64,000 nt of DNA. Source: Oscillospiraceae bacterium (lineage in GTDB: Bacteria > Bacillota > Clostridia > Oscillospirales > Oscillospiraceae). The DNA lies in assembly GCA_029257695.1 (NCBI GenBank), contig JARIAU010000025.1, forward strand, positions 1 to 64,000, written 5' to 3'. The notes below the pieces were generated by a model. It did no database searches and was not told where the DNA came from. It saw only the letters and a list, made by a program, of their open reading frames with translations. The position numbers and the translations under genes were made by a program. Shown in pieces: positions 1-10,012 of this stretch. Position 1 is the stretch's first letter, and the number at the start of each line of letters is the position of its first letter.

Positions 1-3000
1 CCTGCTTCACCGGATTGTCTGCCTGATAATCCGCCGGTGCCTTAAAGTAATCCGACTCCTCCGTCGTAAAGCGAGTGGCCGGGTCTTCCTTCACCAAGTT
101 CAGGCGGCAGAAGGCTCCGTTGGCCCCCGTTTCCACCGCACTCCACTGCATCGCATCGGCCGAAACGACCTCCGAGGTGCCATTGGCACGGAGAATGGTA
201 ATGGATTTCACATAATCCTTCACCCGGGGATCCATCTTCAAATAATAGGTATCAAAGTGTTCATGCGGAAGATTCACGGTCACTTCCAGCTTGGCCGCCG
301 TGTTCAGCGACTCCAGCTTGACATACGGAATCCCGCCATGCTCCTGGGAATAGGTGTCCGGAGGCAGATTGCTTCCCACATTGAGGTACTGACGGAAGTC
401 CACCATAAAGGAACCCAACGCCTTATAGCCGATTTCCAATTCCGTGTTGTCGCCCCACTGCGGAGTACAGTCATGCGCATAATAACCATCGTCATCGCCT
501 TCTCGCACATCCTCCAGAGAGGTGGTGACAGCGTCGAATTTCTTGTCCGGATTGTTGTCGTTATAACCCGCCGTGATAACGGTGTCAAAGTACATCTTAG
601 ACACATAAGCAAGCGCATCGTCATTTTTCTTCAGCTGGAACGACGCAACCTTCCGTTCCCCATCCAGATAGTGGATGCTCTCCGCCAACTGGAATTCTTC
701 ACTTCCAATGGGTGCGTCTTCATAACCGCAGAATTCCACATAGAACTGCATTCCTTCTTCGGCCGGTTCTCCGGTATAGGCGTATCCCTTACCCGTCAAA
801 GTAACTTTCTCCACCGAGGCCAGCTGGAGTGCGGCCATGTCAAACTGCACATAGCTGTCTGCCCAAGTACCAACGATTTCATCGCCAAATTTGAATTCCT
901 TGGCATCCGCATCGTAGGTCAGCACCAATTCCTTGCCATCCACATCCCGAAGGGTGACGGTTTCAAAGGCGGCATAGTTATTGATCAAATGGCGATAAAG
1001 GCGAATGGCCGTCGTGTGGAATCCGCCATCCTTGCCTTTTGCCATGGGCATGGTGAACACCGTGTCCACATCATCCAGCACATACTTGGACTGGTTCAGC
1101 AGCTCATTCCGGAACACAAAGTCTCGGTCGTACGGAATGCCCAGCGAAGCACGGTCCTGATCCGAGTTTTCGTCACGGGCCGAAAGCTCCTCTTCCACAT
1201 TATTATAGTAAATGTGGGAGTGAATGCTCTGATACGGACGCTCCACTTCAAAGTGGGCATCTCCATAGGCTCGATCTGCATCCGTATAGAATTTTTCGTT
1301 GGACATCAGCGTACCACGAGCCGTCAAGGTGTCCAGCCAATCTGCGCTGCCATGGACCTGAATTTGGAAGGAGGTATCCTCGGGATGCTCCGCTGTCGGT
1401 GCAATGGCATTTCCATAGAAGTCATCAAAGACCACACGGATGAACTTCAGGTATTCCAGGGATTCAAACACCTTCTGCGGAATCACCAGCTTACCTTCGG
1501 CATCCTGATAGGAGGCAAGTTCCTCCTTCGCAATGGTGGCCTTGGCCTCCTGCGTCTTCGGATCCTGATTCCAATCGTAGAACTCAATGCGATTGATCTC
1601 ACCGGCCTTGGTGTAGGTATTCCCGATGACAATCTGTTCTGCACGGAAGCCCTGCACTCGGACCGACTGTTCCGCATCCACATCCTGCACACTCTGCAAG
1701 TCCACGGTCACTTCACTGTTGCCAAGGGCGGTTTCCGAGCGGTTTTCGGCCACAAATTCATAGTAACCCTGATCCTTGAACAGCACATCCACCTTGTTGC
1801 CCTGCTTGTCCCCGGAGTGGGCCGTAGCCGTCACCGCAGGATCGGCCAGAACCGCATCCAGGCGGGCATCGCTGTACGAATACCGCTCTTCCTGCACCAG
1901 TTCCGGAATGCCATACAATGTGCGCCAAGTTGCATCCGCATCATATCTGCCCCGTCTGGTCAGCGTACCGTTGAAATCAATGGCTGCCTGATCGTCCAGC
2001 GCAACATTTCCGGCAAAACGCTCGAAATTAAACTCCGCATACCACAGCAGGCCGAAGGAATCCAATTCCTTCTTCCACTGCTCCTGTGGGATCCGAAGGT
2101 CGCCATTGGCTTCCTTTTGGAGTGCATCCACAGGCAGGGTAACCGTTTTTCCATTCTCGTCGGTCAGAACGATGTCTTTGAGCGTACCGGCCTTCAACAC
2201 TTCTTTGGAGATTCGGATCTCGTTACAATCGAATCCTTCCCAAAGCTGGTCCTTTTGCGAGAGCATGGGGCCGATCTGCAGGCGTGCCGGCAGCATCGGA
2301 CTCTGGCTCTGGTTGGCCAGCACATAGCGCATCCCCGCTGCATTCACATTGAACGGAACCTTCTGGTATTCCCCGGTGGGCGCCACAATCTCTGCTCCGT
2401 CTTTGCGCAGCACGCCATGTCCCTCCACCATAGGAGCGGTGTAGGGCGTACGCAGATAAGCCTTCGCCTCCATCGAAACCGTGCCTGCCTCGTTACAGGC
2501 CAGGCCGGCTCTCCACTCTGCCTGCACCGCATAATCGCCGGCTCTCATGTCGGCGCCACGCACCTCAACATAGGCCTGCTGCTCAAACGAAACCTGCTTG
2601 CCGAACTGAACAAAATTGATCTTGATCTGGTTCAGCATCCCAAAGGAAGCATCCTTCGCTTTCCACTGGGCTTCCAAAATGGTGTGGTTCTGGATCTCAT
2701 CTGCAGAGATGGTCACCTTTTTCCCCTCTTGGTCGGTGAGGACCACATCCTTGATCGTGGCATGGTGATCCCAAAGCTCCGGGGAGAAATACACTTCATT
2801 GGCGTGGAAGCCAAAGGGAGTGCTCTTCATTTCGTCTCCCACTTTGCTCTGGACCAGCAGCGGCCCGATAGCCAGCCCCGCATCGACCATAGGCGAAATG
2901 CTGTCATTTCCCAGCGTATAGCGCAGCCCAGAAACCGGCTCCGCCAGCGGAACCTCCTGATAGCCGCCCGCAGGGCCGACTACCTCGGTTTCCCCATGCA

Positions 3001-5380
3001 AGACACCATGTCCGGCAATCTGAGGATTGGAGGCGTGCGGAATCAGCGTGGCTGTATCCGGTGCAACCTTTTTCTGTTCCTCTTCATAATGGGCCGCTTC
3101 GCTCTCCGTCTTGGGCTGCCAATACTTGGTGATGTAATCCGTATCGATCGTATTGACAAGAGTGCCGCATTTGGGCGCCTTACCCGTCAGAACCACACGG
3201 CAGGGCAGCAAATCCCCATCTTCGATCTCTTCTATTAAATGTATACGGATTTTTCTGGTGAAGGTCCAATCCCGATGCTCCAAATACTTGGCCACCACAT
3301 CCTCCACTACATAGGAATAGGTTGCGATCTTGGTATTGGGATCCACCGACGAGCTGGGCGTCACACCCAACTCCTCCGTCGTGACATAGTGCTCCTTCCC
3401 CTCCTTGTCTTCAAAGACAAACTCAATGGGTTTTTCGGTGAAGCAGCTGGTCAACTCACGGGGATTGCCCTCACTGTCCGGATCGATCATCAGGTCAATC
3501 CGCTTTTCCACATAGTCCTCCGGGAGGGAATCCGTCACCACCGGACGGAAGGCCGGAACATTGCCCGTGTTCTGGAATCCACCGAGGTAGTACGCATCGG
3601 TGTCACCAATGCCGATTGGCTTTTCGTCCAACTGGGCATCATCATTTCCAAGCACATATTTATCGTGAGCAAAATTCGGTGCCCGCTTGATGAACTCACC
3701 GGTCATCTTGGTTTCTTTCGTCCACGGCACATTCCGTCCGCCAAAGTAAATCGTGGGACGATAGAAGGTCTCGGTCGTGATGCTGCCACGCAGGTTATTC
3801 GTATAAGGCACGGAAATATAGTACTCCCGATAGCTGCGCTTATCTGTTCCGTTGGCCATATGCTCCGGAACCAGCTCACCCAGTCCGTCCTGACTGTTGA
3901 CGCCGATGACTCCGGGCAACGAATAATGATACGGCAGCGTGGGCCCCAAGTTCGTGAAGTGCTCCAGGTCCAGATTCTCACGCTCTTCCTGCGTCATATC
4001 CGTCACATCATGCACCAAAACGCCGCCCTGATTGGGCACGCCGATAAAGGTCTTATCTCTGCTGTTCGGGCTGTAATCCTCATTGAAGATCGGATCGCCG
4101 TCGGGATTGTACTCCCACTGCATCATGTCCTCTTCCAGAACACCGCCTTCCGACGGAGTATTCTGCTGGCTCTGGACACGCAGGATCATGGTGAACTTAT
4201 CAATCTTACTGGTGGTGTCCTTTCCGGAGGTATTCGCCACCTTCACATGATAAGTGATGTAGTTGTATTTGTCCCAGAGAACCGACTTGCCCACCTGATG
4301 GATGCTGTACTCCCACTGCAAGTTGGAGTTGACAAGTTCAATCTGGCGAATGTCCTTCTCACTGGCACTGCCGGGAGCCACAGTAAATCCATTGGTGGAA
4401 ACATCGCCACTCTCATCATGGTAATGGGCATAGCCCGCACCCAAACGCACACTGCCTGCCACATTCTCCGGCACTTCACCGAAGAAGCGAAGATTGATTG
4501 TAAAGGAAATCGGCTTGGGCTCCAAGGGAACCGAATCGTTCGCCGCCATAATTTGCAGCACACCTCTGCGATATCCTTCTCCGTCATCCACGGCGGTCTG
4601 CACCACGGGTGCATCCAACTGGGGAACAACCGTTTCAGGGGCCACCGGGGTGGCTTCTGCCTCTCTCGGTGTCTTAAACTGCGGTTCCGACTGGGTGGCG
4701 TCCGTGCCTTGCACCTCTGCCTCCGGTGGAACAGCATCCGGCGTCGGTTCCGCTGTTTCCGGCGGTTCTGTTTCCGGAGTTTCCGCTTCCGGCTTGACTT
4801 CCTCCGGCTGCGTCACCTCCGGAGCCGCAGGCTCCGGTTCCGGCATCCGCTCCACCGGCGGGAGTTCCGGCTGTGGGAGTTCCTCCACCGGCAGTTCCGG
4901 CACCACAAGCTGTGCAACCGGAGCAGCTTCGCCCTGCTGGGTGTCAACGATCCAGTTGCCGGTTTCTCCGACCACCTTGGCCTCCACACCCATCAGCTGA
5001 TCCTCCGGAATGCCGCTGGGCTTGGTATCCGACACAACGAGTTCACCCTTGCTATCCACATAGAAATAGGGCAACTCAATGCGGACATAGCCGCCGGTCG
5101 CATAGCCCTTCGTATACCCGGGCTGCACCGTCAGCTGCAAGGACATTTCCGCCTTCGTCGAAAGCATATACACGCGATCCGACACCTGATTGGCCATACT
5201 GCCCGGCAGCTGTTCCGGCGCAAAGGTTACACCGATCTCAGGCGCTTCCACCTCCTTTCCACCCAGTGCAGCAGCGGTCAAAATCAACCCCTGTGAACTC
5301 AGGTTGAATACGGTAAGCACTGCCAGAAGCAGGCTTATCCCTCGTTTCCAACATTTTCTCTTTCTCGAATGCATATCCAT
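1..5380 (-). CDS. Very large secreted/surface protein (adhesin-like), C-terminus beyond window start; N-terminal signal-like segment, Pro/Glu-rich linker, repeated domains
   Basis: Manual reverse-strand reading is open from ATG at 5380 (MDMHSRKRKCWKRGISLLLAVLTVFNLSSQG...) to position 1; AAAGGGG RBS upstream; P/E-rich segment (VVPELPVEELPQPELPPVERMPEPEPAAPEV...); the ORF track misses it because no stop lies in the window. Confidence 0.85.
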   Translation of the reverse strand, partial: MDMHSRKRKCWKRGISLLLAVLTVFNLSSQGLILTAAALGGKEVEAPEIGVTFAPEQLPGSMANQVSDRVYMLSTKAEMSLQLTVQPGYTKGYATGGYVRIELPYFYVDSKGELVVSDTKPSGIPEDQLMGVEAKVVGETGNWIVDTQQGEAAPVAQLVVPELPVEELPQPELPPVERMPEPEPAAPEVTQPEEVKPEAETPETEPPETAEPTPDAVPPEAEVQGTDATQSEPQFKTPREAEATPVAPETVVPQLDAPVVQTAVDDGEGYRRGVLQIMAANDSVPLEPKPISFTINLRFFGEVPENVAGSVRLGAGYAHYHDESGDVSTNGFTVAPGSASEKDIRQIELVNSNLQWEYSIHQVGKSVLWDKYNYITYHVKVANTSGKDTTSKIDKFTMILRVQSQQNTPSEGGVLEEDMMQWEYNPDGDPIFNEDYSPNSRDKTFIGVPNQGGVLVHDVTDMTQEERENLDLEHFTNLGPTLPYHYSLPGVIGVNSQDGLGELVPEHMANGTDKRSYREYYISVPYTNNLRGSITTETFYRPTIYFGGRNVPWTKETKMTGEFIKRAPNFAHDKYVLGNDDAQLDEKPIGIGDTDAYYLGGFQNTGNVPAFRPVVTDSLPEDYVEKRIDLMIDPDSEGNPRELTSCFTEKPIEFVFEDKEGKEHYVTTEELGVTPSSSVDPNTKIATYSYVVEDVVAKYLEHRDWTFTRKIRIHLIEEIEDGDLLPCRVVLTGKAPKCGTLVNTIDTDYITKYWQPKTESEAAHYEEEQKKVAPDTATLIPHASNPQIAGHGVLHGETEVVGPAGGYQEVPLAEPVSGLRYTLGNDSISPMVDAGLAIGPLLVQSKVGDEMKSTPFGFHANEVYFSPELWDHHATIKDVVLTDQEGKKVTISADEIQNHTILEAQWKAKDASFGMLNQIKINFVQFGKQVSFEQQAYVEVRGADMRAGDYAVQAEWRAGLACNEAGTVSMEAKAYLRTPYTAPMVEGHGVLRKDGAEIVAPTGEYQKVPFNVNAAGMRYVLANQSQSPMLPARLQIGPMLSQKDQLWEGFDCNEIRISKEVLKAGTLKDIVLTDENGKTVTLPVDALQKEANGDLRIPQEQWKKELDSFGLLWYAEFNFERFAGNVALDDQAAIDFNGTLTRRGRYDADATWRTLYGIPELVQEERYSYSDARLDAVLADPAVTATAHSGDKQGNKVDVLFKDQGYYEFVAENRSETALGNSEVTVDLQSVQDVDAEQSVRVQGFRAEQIVIGNTYTKAGEINRIEFYDWNQDPKTQEAKATIAKEELASYQDAEGKLVIPQKVFESLEYLKFIRVVFDDFYGNAIAPTAEHPEDTSFQIQVHGSADWLDTLTARGTLMSNEKFYTDADRAYGDAHFEVERPYQSIHSHIYYNNVEEELSARDENSDQDRASLGIPYDRDFVFRNELLNQSKYVLDDVDTVFTMPMAKGKDGGFHTTAIRLYRHLINNYAAFETVTLRDVDGKELVLTYDADAKEFKFGDEIVGTWADSYVQFDMAALQLASVEKVTLTGKGYAYTGEPAEEGMQFYVEFCGYEDAPIGSEEFQLAESIHYLDGERKVASFQLKKNDDALAYVSKMYFDTVITAGYNDNNPDKKFDAVTTSLEDVREGDDDGYYAHDCTPQWGDNTELEIGYKALGSFMVDFRQYLNVGSNLPPDTYSQEHGGIPYVKLESLNTAAKLEVTVNLPHEHFDTYYLKMDPRVKDYVKSITILRANGTSEVVSADAMQWSAVETGANGAFCRLNLVKEDPATRFTTEESDYFKAPADYQADNPVKQ

Positions 5381-5672
5381 TCAACTACCCCTTTCCTGAA
5401 AAAGAAACAGTCTGTCGAAATCTATGTGTTTCCTATTGTATCTCTCTCTTAAAAAAGGACACACTTCCACATATATAGTGATACATTTTCAGTATACATT
5501 ATCACTTGGTTTGTTGCAATCTTTTTCAGTCGTTTTTTGGCAAATTATGTCACAATTTATGATTACTTTTTCTCTTGGGCCGTAGTAGATTGGTCATTCT
5601 ATTCTTCCGTCGTGTCTCTTCCTCTTTTGTTGCTGCAAAACCGTCCTTTTCTGTATGAATATACAAAAAACA

Positions 5673-5704
5673 AATCCCCCATCCGCAAGTGCGGATGGGG
5701 GATT
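5673..5704 (-). terminator. Intrinsic terminator (perfect 14-bp stem)
   Basis: AATCCCCCATCCGC-AAGT-GCGGATGGGGGATT, followed on the minus strand by a T-rich run; lies just after the stop of the 5734..7785 gene. Confidence 0.85.
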
Positions 5705-5733
5705 TTCTGTCGGTATAAGTGACCTTATATTTG

Positions 5734-7785
5734 TTACTTCACCCAAACACCGGAGCCATTCACATAATAGCCATCGACCCAGGTATCAGCAGCCATCCAG
5801 CCGCCGGGATAGAAGTAGTAGCAGGAACCATCGATCCACTGCCAACCAGTCTGCATATCGCCGCTGGCGCCCAGATAGTACCAGTAGCCGTTGATCTGCT
5901 GCCAGCCGGTCTGCATATCGCCGCTGGTGCCCAGATAATACCAGTAGCCGTTGATCTGCTGCCAACCGGTCTGCATATCGCCGCTGGTGCCCAGATAGTA
6001 CCAGTAGCCATTGATCTGCTGCCAGCCGGTCTGCATATCGCCGCTGAAGCCCAGATAGTACCAGTAGCCGTTGATCTGCTGCCAGCCGGTCTGCATGTAG
6101 CCGTCTTCAGCGAAGTAATACCAGTAACCATCAATCTGCTGCCAACCGGTGACATAGGTCTCGTTGAAATCGTTGTACCACCAGCCGTAGTCATTGTGCT
6201 GCCAGCCGGTCTTGTCCTCGGTGACATGGTCAAAGCTGTAAACAGGCATGACCTTGTTCGTCATAGCGGTGGGCACAAAGGGCTCGGCCTGATCACCCTT
6301 CAAATAGGCCTTCAGTTCCGTCACCACGCTGTTGCTCATCTTCAGAATCTGCTTGGCCAGATCCATGCCCAGTTCGGTGGCCTTTTGGGCGGCCTGTGCA
6401 GGATCCTTGGCATACAGCTTGGCCATTTCAACATCAATGGCCTTCTGCTGCTCGATCAGGCTCTTCTGATACTCCTCAAAGTAAGCCTTCACGCTCTTTG
6501 CGCAGGTCTCACGGTTTGCATAGCACAGGTTGTTGATGACCTGGAAGTTCCAGTTGATGGAGTTGTCCACCGGATTCTTGCTGGGATTGCGATAGTTCTC
6601 CAGCGTATCCGTAATCATTGCGGTATAGAAAGGAACATAAACAGAGAACTCAGCATCAGCCATGGCCTGCCACTGCAGAGTGGCCAGCTTCTCGGGCATA
6701 TTCTGTCTGATTTCAAACACATGGCACTCGGCCTGTCTGTTGTTGCCGATGGCATAGATGCTCTCATCCTTGTTGGAGTCCATCTTGGAGCCCTGGCCAC
6801 GGTAAGCCAGCCACTGCAGCACATCCAGAGTGGACATCTGCTTGGTGGGGTCAATGAACAGAGGCAGGGGATTCACGCCGTTGTTCACATTGGTGACATC
6901 CAGCTTATTGGCCTCTTCCTCGTTCACATAGAACATACCCTGATAGTATCTGCTGTACTGACCCTTACCAGAGTCTCTCACAGCATAGGTCTTGGCCACA
7001 TCAATGTTGCCCTTCTCGTCGGTCTTCAGGAATCCATTGTCCTGTGCCAGCTTCACGAGATTCTCGGAAACGATCACATTCTCGGTGTCCTTCACATCGA
7101 TGACACCCAGCAGCATGATGTTGGGCTGCACGGAAACCTTATCGGTGGGCAGCTTAACGGCAGCGTACTGGTGACCGGAAACGATCTCCATGTACCAGCT
7201 CTCGTGAATATCGCTGATCATCAGGGAGTTGCACTCGCCGGCGCCATAGGTGTCGATGACATTGGCCAGCAGCTTCACAGCTTCTTTTGCAGTGGCAGCG
7301 CCACCCAGCAGGACGCTGGGAATGGAGATCTCACAGATGCCGGCACCCTCCACCAGCGGATCCGCCTTCTTGGCTTCTTCGTTATACTTGGTGGAAACGG
7401 TGGAAGTGACACTGAGGCCCTTTTCGTTCTGACCGGCAGCACCATAGGCAATGGAAAGGCATTCGCCGTTGGGGCCCATCACAGTTTCCTCCTGCTCAGG
7501 GGTGTCCTTCACATATGTATAGGCATAGGTGTGCTTGGGATAGGGCATCTTAAACCCGTATGCATCCTCATACATGGCGCCCTCTGCCCAATCCTTAGCG
7601 GGCTCGACGCCAAACATCTTGTCGTACATATCGCCAATGTCTTCGGATCTGCCCACATAGGTGCTGCCATTCTGGCTTTTGTCTTTGCCGACATAGATGC
7701 CGGTGCAGGCAAACGCAGACGGAATGCTGGACAGTGCCAGAAGCAGTACCAAACTGAGGGATACTACTTTCTTCGTAATTTTCAT
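5734..7785 (-). CDS. Secreted C69-family peptidase (dipeptidase-like) with C-terminal choline-binding/cell-wall-binding repeats
   Basis: Signal peptide followed by ACTGIYVGKD (N-terminal Cys nucleophile of C69) and C-terminal GWQQINGYWYYLGTSGDMQT repeats. Confidence 0.9.
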   Translation of the reverse strand: MKITKKVVSLSLVLLLALSSIPSAFACTGIYVGKDKSQNGSTYVGRSEDIGDMYDKMFGVEPAKDWAEGAMYEDAYGFKMPYPKHTYAYTYVKDTPEQEETVMGPNGECLSIAYGAAGQNEKGLSVTSTVSTKYNEEAKKADPLVEGAGICEISIPSVLLGGAATAKEAVKLLANVIDTYGAGECNSLMISDIHESWYMEIVSGHQYAAVKLPTDKVSVQPNIMLLGVIDVKDTENVIVSENLVKLAQDNGFLKTDEKGNIDVAKTYAVRDSGKGQYSRYYQGMFYVNEEEANKLDVTNVNNGVNPLPLFIDPTKQMSTLDVLQWLAYRGQGSKMDSNKDESIYAIGNNRQAECHVFEIRQNMPEKLATLQWQAMADAEFSVYVPFYTAMITDTLENYRNPSKNPVDNSINWNFQVINNLCYANRETCAKSVKAYFEEYQKSLIEQQKAIDVEMAKLYAKDPAQAAQKATELGMDLAKQILKMSNSVVTELKAYLKGDQAEPFVPTAMTNKVMPVYSFDHVTEDKTGWQHNDYGWWYNDFNETYVTGWQQIDGYWYYFAEDGYMQTGWQQINGYWYYLGFSGDMQTGWQQINGYWYYLGTSGDMQTGWQQINGYWYYLGTSGDMQTGWQQINGYWYYLGASGDMQTGWQWIDGSCYYFYPGGWMAADTWVDGYYVNGSGVWVK
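5821..6180 (-). repeat. In-frame 60-bp tandem repeat array encoding 20-aa cell-wall-binding repeats
   Basis: Exact 60-bp periodicity, with each 60-nt line of the listing from 5821 to 6121 a diverging copy; central copies nearly identical. Confidence 0.9.
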
Positions 7786-8168
7786 GGAACTATTCCACTC
7801 CTTTCTATGATAGTTTCATTATAGCACTTGTGCACAATTTGTAAACTGCACCACTTTTTGTTTCCGTCATTTTCACTTATTTGTTCATCGATTTTCAAAA
7901 GTTCAGTTTTGAACTGTTTTTGCCGTCATTTTAACTAGATTTGTTTCGTTTTCTCCATTTAATTTAAATGCCTTACCCAATCCGTTCCATATTTTTGTGT
8001 AATTTTCCGTTCTATATAGCGATTGATACGCCCTTCTTCTGTCCCAAACTCCATAGAATCGGAGTTCACCGCTTCCTTCTCCCTGACATTGAACGGCTTG
8101 TTGCATTCACAAAACACCTTTTCCAAGTGCGAGAAATGGTCTAATTTCGCTTTCCGCTCGATATAACA

Positions 8169-8208
8169 CAAAAACCAGACGAGCTTCGCCGGAAGTTCGT
8201 CTGGTTTT
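8169..8208 (-). terminator. Intrinsic terminator downstream of the 8272..11588 operon
   Basis: AAAACCAGACGAGCTTC-GCCG-GAAGTTCGTCTGGTTTT stem (one G-T pair), T-rich flank. Confidence 0.75.
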
Positions 8209-8271
8209 GCGTCACGAATGGATGTTTACGGAGGGCGGTGGGGCGCAGCCATCGCCAAATCCCACCGGAAG

Positions 8272-9354
8272 CTATACTTGCATCGAGGCGAAGGAGCTGC
8301 CCCCTGTTCTTCCCCACCGTCTGCGAACGGCAGCAATCAGGACTGCGCCCATCAAGACCCCGCCCGACAAGACCATGGTGAAATAGCTTCCGAGCCCACG
8401 GCTTAAAACCATGGAGCTTTGGAGCAGCGCAGGCGGAAACACTCGCTTGAAATAGTGCAAGAAATGGTTCTCCGCAATCCCGATACCGCCCGGAAAGGGC
8501 AGTGCCGCACAGCTGATATACAGCGCCGATTGCAGCGCAACGATCTGGAACAGCGAAACATCGTTCAATCCCAGTGCCTTATAGACCCAAAACGGTGCCG
8601 AGTGCATGGCGAGGATACGGAGCAAGGTGGCAAGGCAATTCACCAGACAAATCCTTTTATGGCGGCGAAACAGTGCTGCACTGGTCTGATATTGTGCAAT
8701 CGCCGCTTCGGCACCGGCACGCACGGAAGCCGCTCGTTCCTTGGAGCAAACGGACACCATCCAAACCACTCCGGCGGTCAGCCGATGGATCAGCCGTTTT
8801 GTAAACATGGCACAAAGCAGCAGCACCAAAAGTGCCGTATTCAGACCCAGTCCCAGCCACAGCAGCCAAAGGTAGGGGCCCAGCAACCGATGAATCAGCG
8901 GTCCAAAAGAAAGATAGCCCACCACTCCCAACAGGGTGACTGCAAACTGATAGCACGCCAGCTCCATGGCCAAAGCCAATGTTCCGTGCACCACAGACAC
9001 TCCTTTTTTATGCATGAGGTACAGCTGCATAGGCTGTCCGCCGGTGGCTGCCGGTGTGATTGCACTGAAAAAATTCCCTGCAAAGGTATACAGCAGACAT
9101 TGGCGGAAGGACTGCACTTCCCCCAGCAGCCCAAGGTTCCGCCGCAGCGTCCAGGTTTCCACCGCCAGCATCAGAACCACCGCAGCAAGGCCGCACAGCA
9201 AATATTCTGTCCGACTGTGCAGCGCTGTATGAAGTACGGAACGAAAGTCCGCCTGCGAAAACACCGCACGATAGGTAATCACACCAATCAGGACGAACAA
9301 CCCACCGTTAATCAGTATGTTCTTCAAGGAATTCAGAAATCGTTTCAAAAACAT
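8272..9354 (-). CDS. Lysylphosphatidylglycerol synthase TM-region / flippase-like integral membrane protein
   Basis: Multi-TM protein with FFSAITPAATGGQPMQLYLMHKKGV motif typical of the LPG_synthase_TM family. Confidence 0.85.
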   Translation of the reverse strand: MFLKRFLNSLKNILINGGLFVLIGVITYRAVFSQADFRSVLHTALHSRTEYLLCGLAAVVLMLAVETWTLRRNLGLLGEVQSFRQCLLYTFAGNFFSAITPAATGGQPMQLYLMHKKGVSVVHGTLALAMELACYQFAVTLLGVVGYLSFGPLIHRLLGPYLWLLWLGLGLNTALLVLLLCAMFTKRLIHRLTAGVVWMVSVCSKERAASVRAGAEAAIAQYQTSAALFRRHKRICLVNCLATLLRILAMHSAPFWVYKALGLNDVSLFQIVALQSALYISCAALPFPGGIGIAENHFLHYFKRVFPPALLQSSMVLSRGLGSYFTMVLSGGVLMGAVLIAAVRRRWGRTGGSSFASMQV

Positions 9355-10012
9355 ACCCCTCTTCCTTCCAGTAAGGAATCATTCGTTCCAAGGCCCCGAT
9401 GGTTTTCAGCGGTGCCTCCCCTGTTCCCCGTCCGTCATGAAGACAGATGACCGCCGTTCCATGGACCTGTGATCGCAGCTTCCGGCACAACCCGTCCACG
9501 CTGGCATCCTTGGCCCAATCTCCCACGATCACTGTCCACAGCACCTGTTTCAGCCGATACCGTCTGCACAGCCATAGCCCAAGCAAGGTTGCATGACCCC
9601 AAGGCGGACGGTAATAGGCCGGTTTGGCCTCCAAATCCGTGAGAATCTGCATACTTTTTCGAAAATCCATCCACAGGCTGTGGGGCAGCTGAAGAATCTG
9701 GTTCTGATGATTCAGCGAATGCAGTCCGATGGTATGCCCCTCCTTCTGAATCCGCCGAAGCAGCTCCGGGTGCTGTGCCGCCGTCGAAGCCAACAGAAAG
9801 AAACTGGCATGGATTTCCTGTTCCGCCAGAAGATCCAACAGCTTCGGCGTATACCGTGGATCCATCCCGTCATCAAAGGTCAAGCACAGGGTCTTTCCGC
9901 TCCTGCACCGCTTACGGAGTGGATTGGTGCAGCGGAGCACCACCGTAGTGAGCCCTCCGACCAACCGCATTCCGAGCCAAAGCGCCCCTGCGATAAGCAG
10001 CACCTTAAGCAT
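9308..10012 (-). CDS. Polysaccharide deacetylase (NodB domain)
   Basis: TLCLTFDDGMDPRYTPKLLDLLAEQ, HSLNHQ, YRPPWGH motifs; start chosen at MLKVLL (ATG 10012), overlapping the upstream stop. Confidence 0.9.
   Translation of the reverse strand: MLKVLLIAGALWLGMRLVGGLTTVVLRCTNPLRKRCRSGKTLCLTFDDGMDPRYTPKLLDLLAEQEIHASFFLLASTAAQHPELLRRIQKEGHTIGLHSLNHQNQILQLPHSLWMDFRKSMQILTDLEAKPAYYRPPWGHATLLGLWLCRRYRLKQVLWTVIVGDWAKDASVDGLCRKLRSQVHGTAVICLHDGRGTGEAPLKTIGALERMIPYWKEEGYVFETISEFLEEHTD

Noticed and set aside
4494-5000. Ser/Gly-rich 168-aa plus-strand ORF (SGGSVSGVSASG...)
   Set aside because: Antisense of the Pro/Glu-rich linker in the large surface protein.
257-5296. Two long plus-strand ORFs (993 and 685 aa)
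   Set aside because: They are antisense to a continuous signal-peptide-bearing minus-strand CDS with an RBS; translations are low-quality His/Arg/Ile-rich antisense sequence produced by codon bias.
5821-6180. CRISPR-like regular spacing of repeats
   Set aside because: The 60-bp units are contiguous, in frame and coding; there are no variable spacers.
5719-7824. 701-aa plus-strand ORF with PVAVDLLPAGLHIAAGAQI repeats
   Set aside because: Repeats are the antisense reading of the 60-bp cell-wall-binding repeats.
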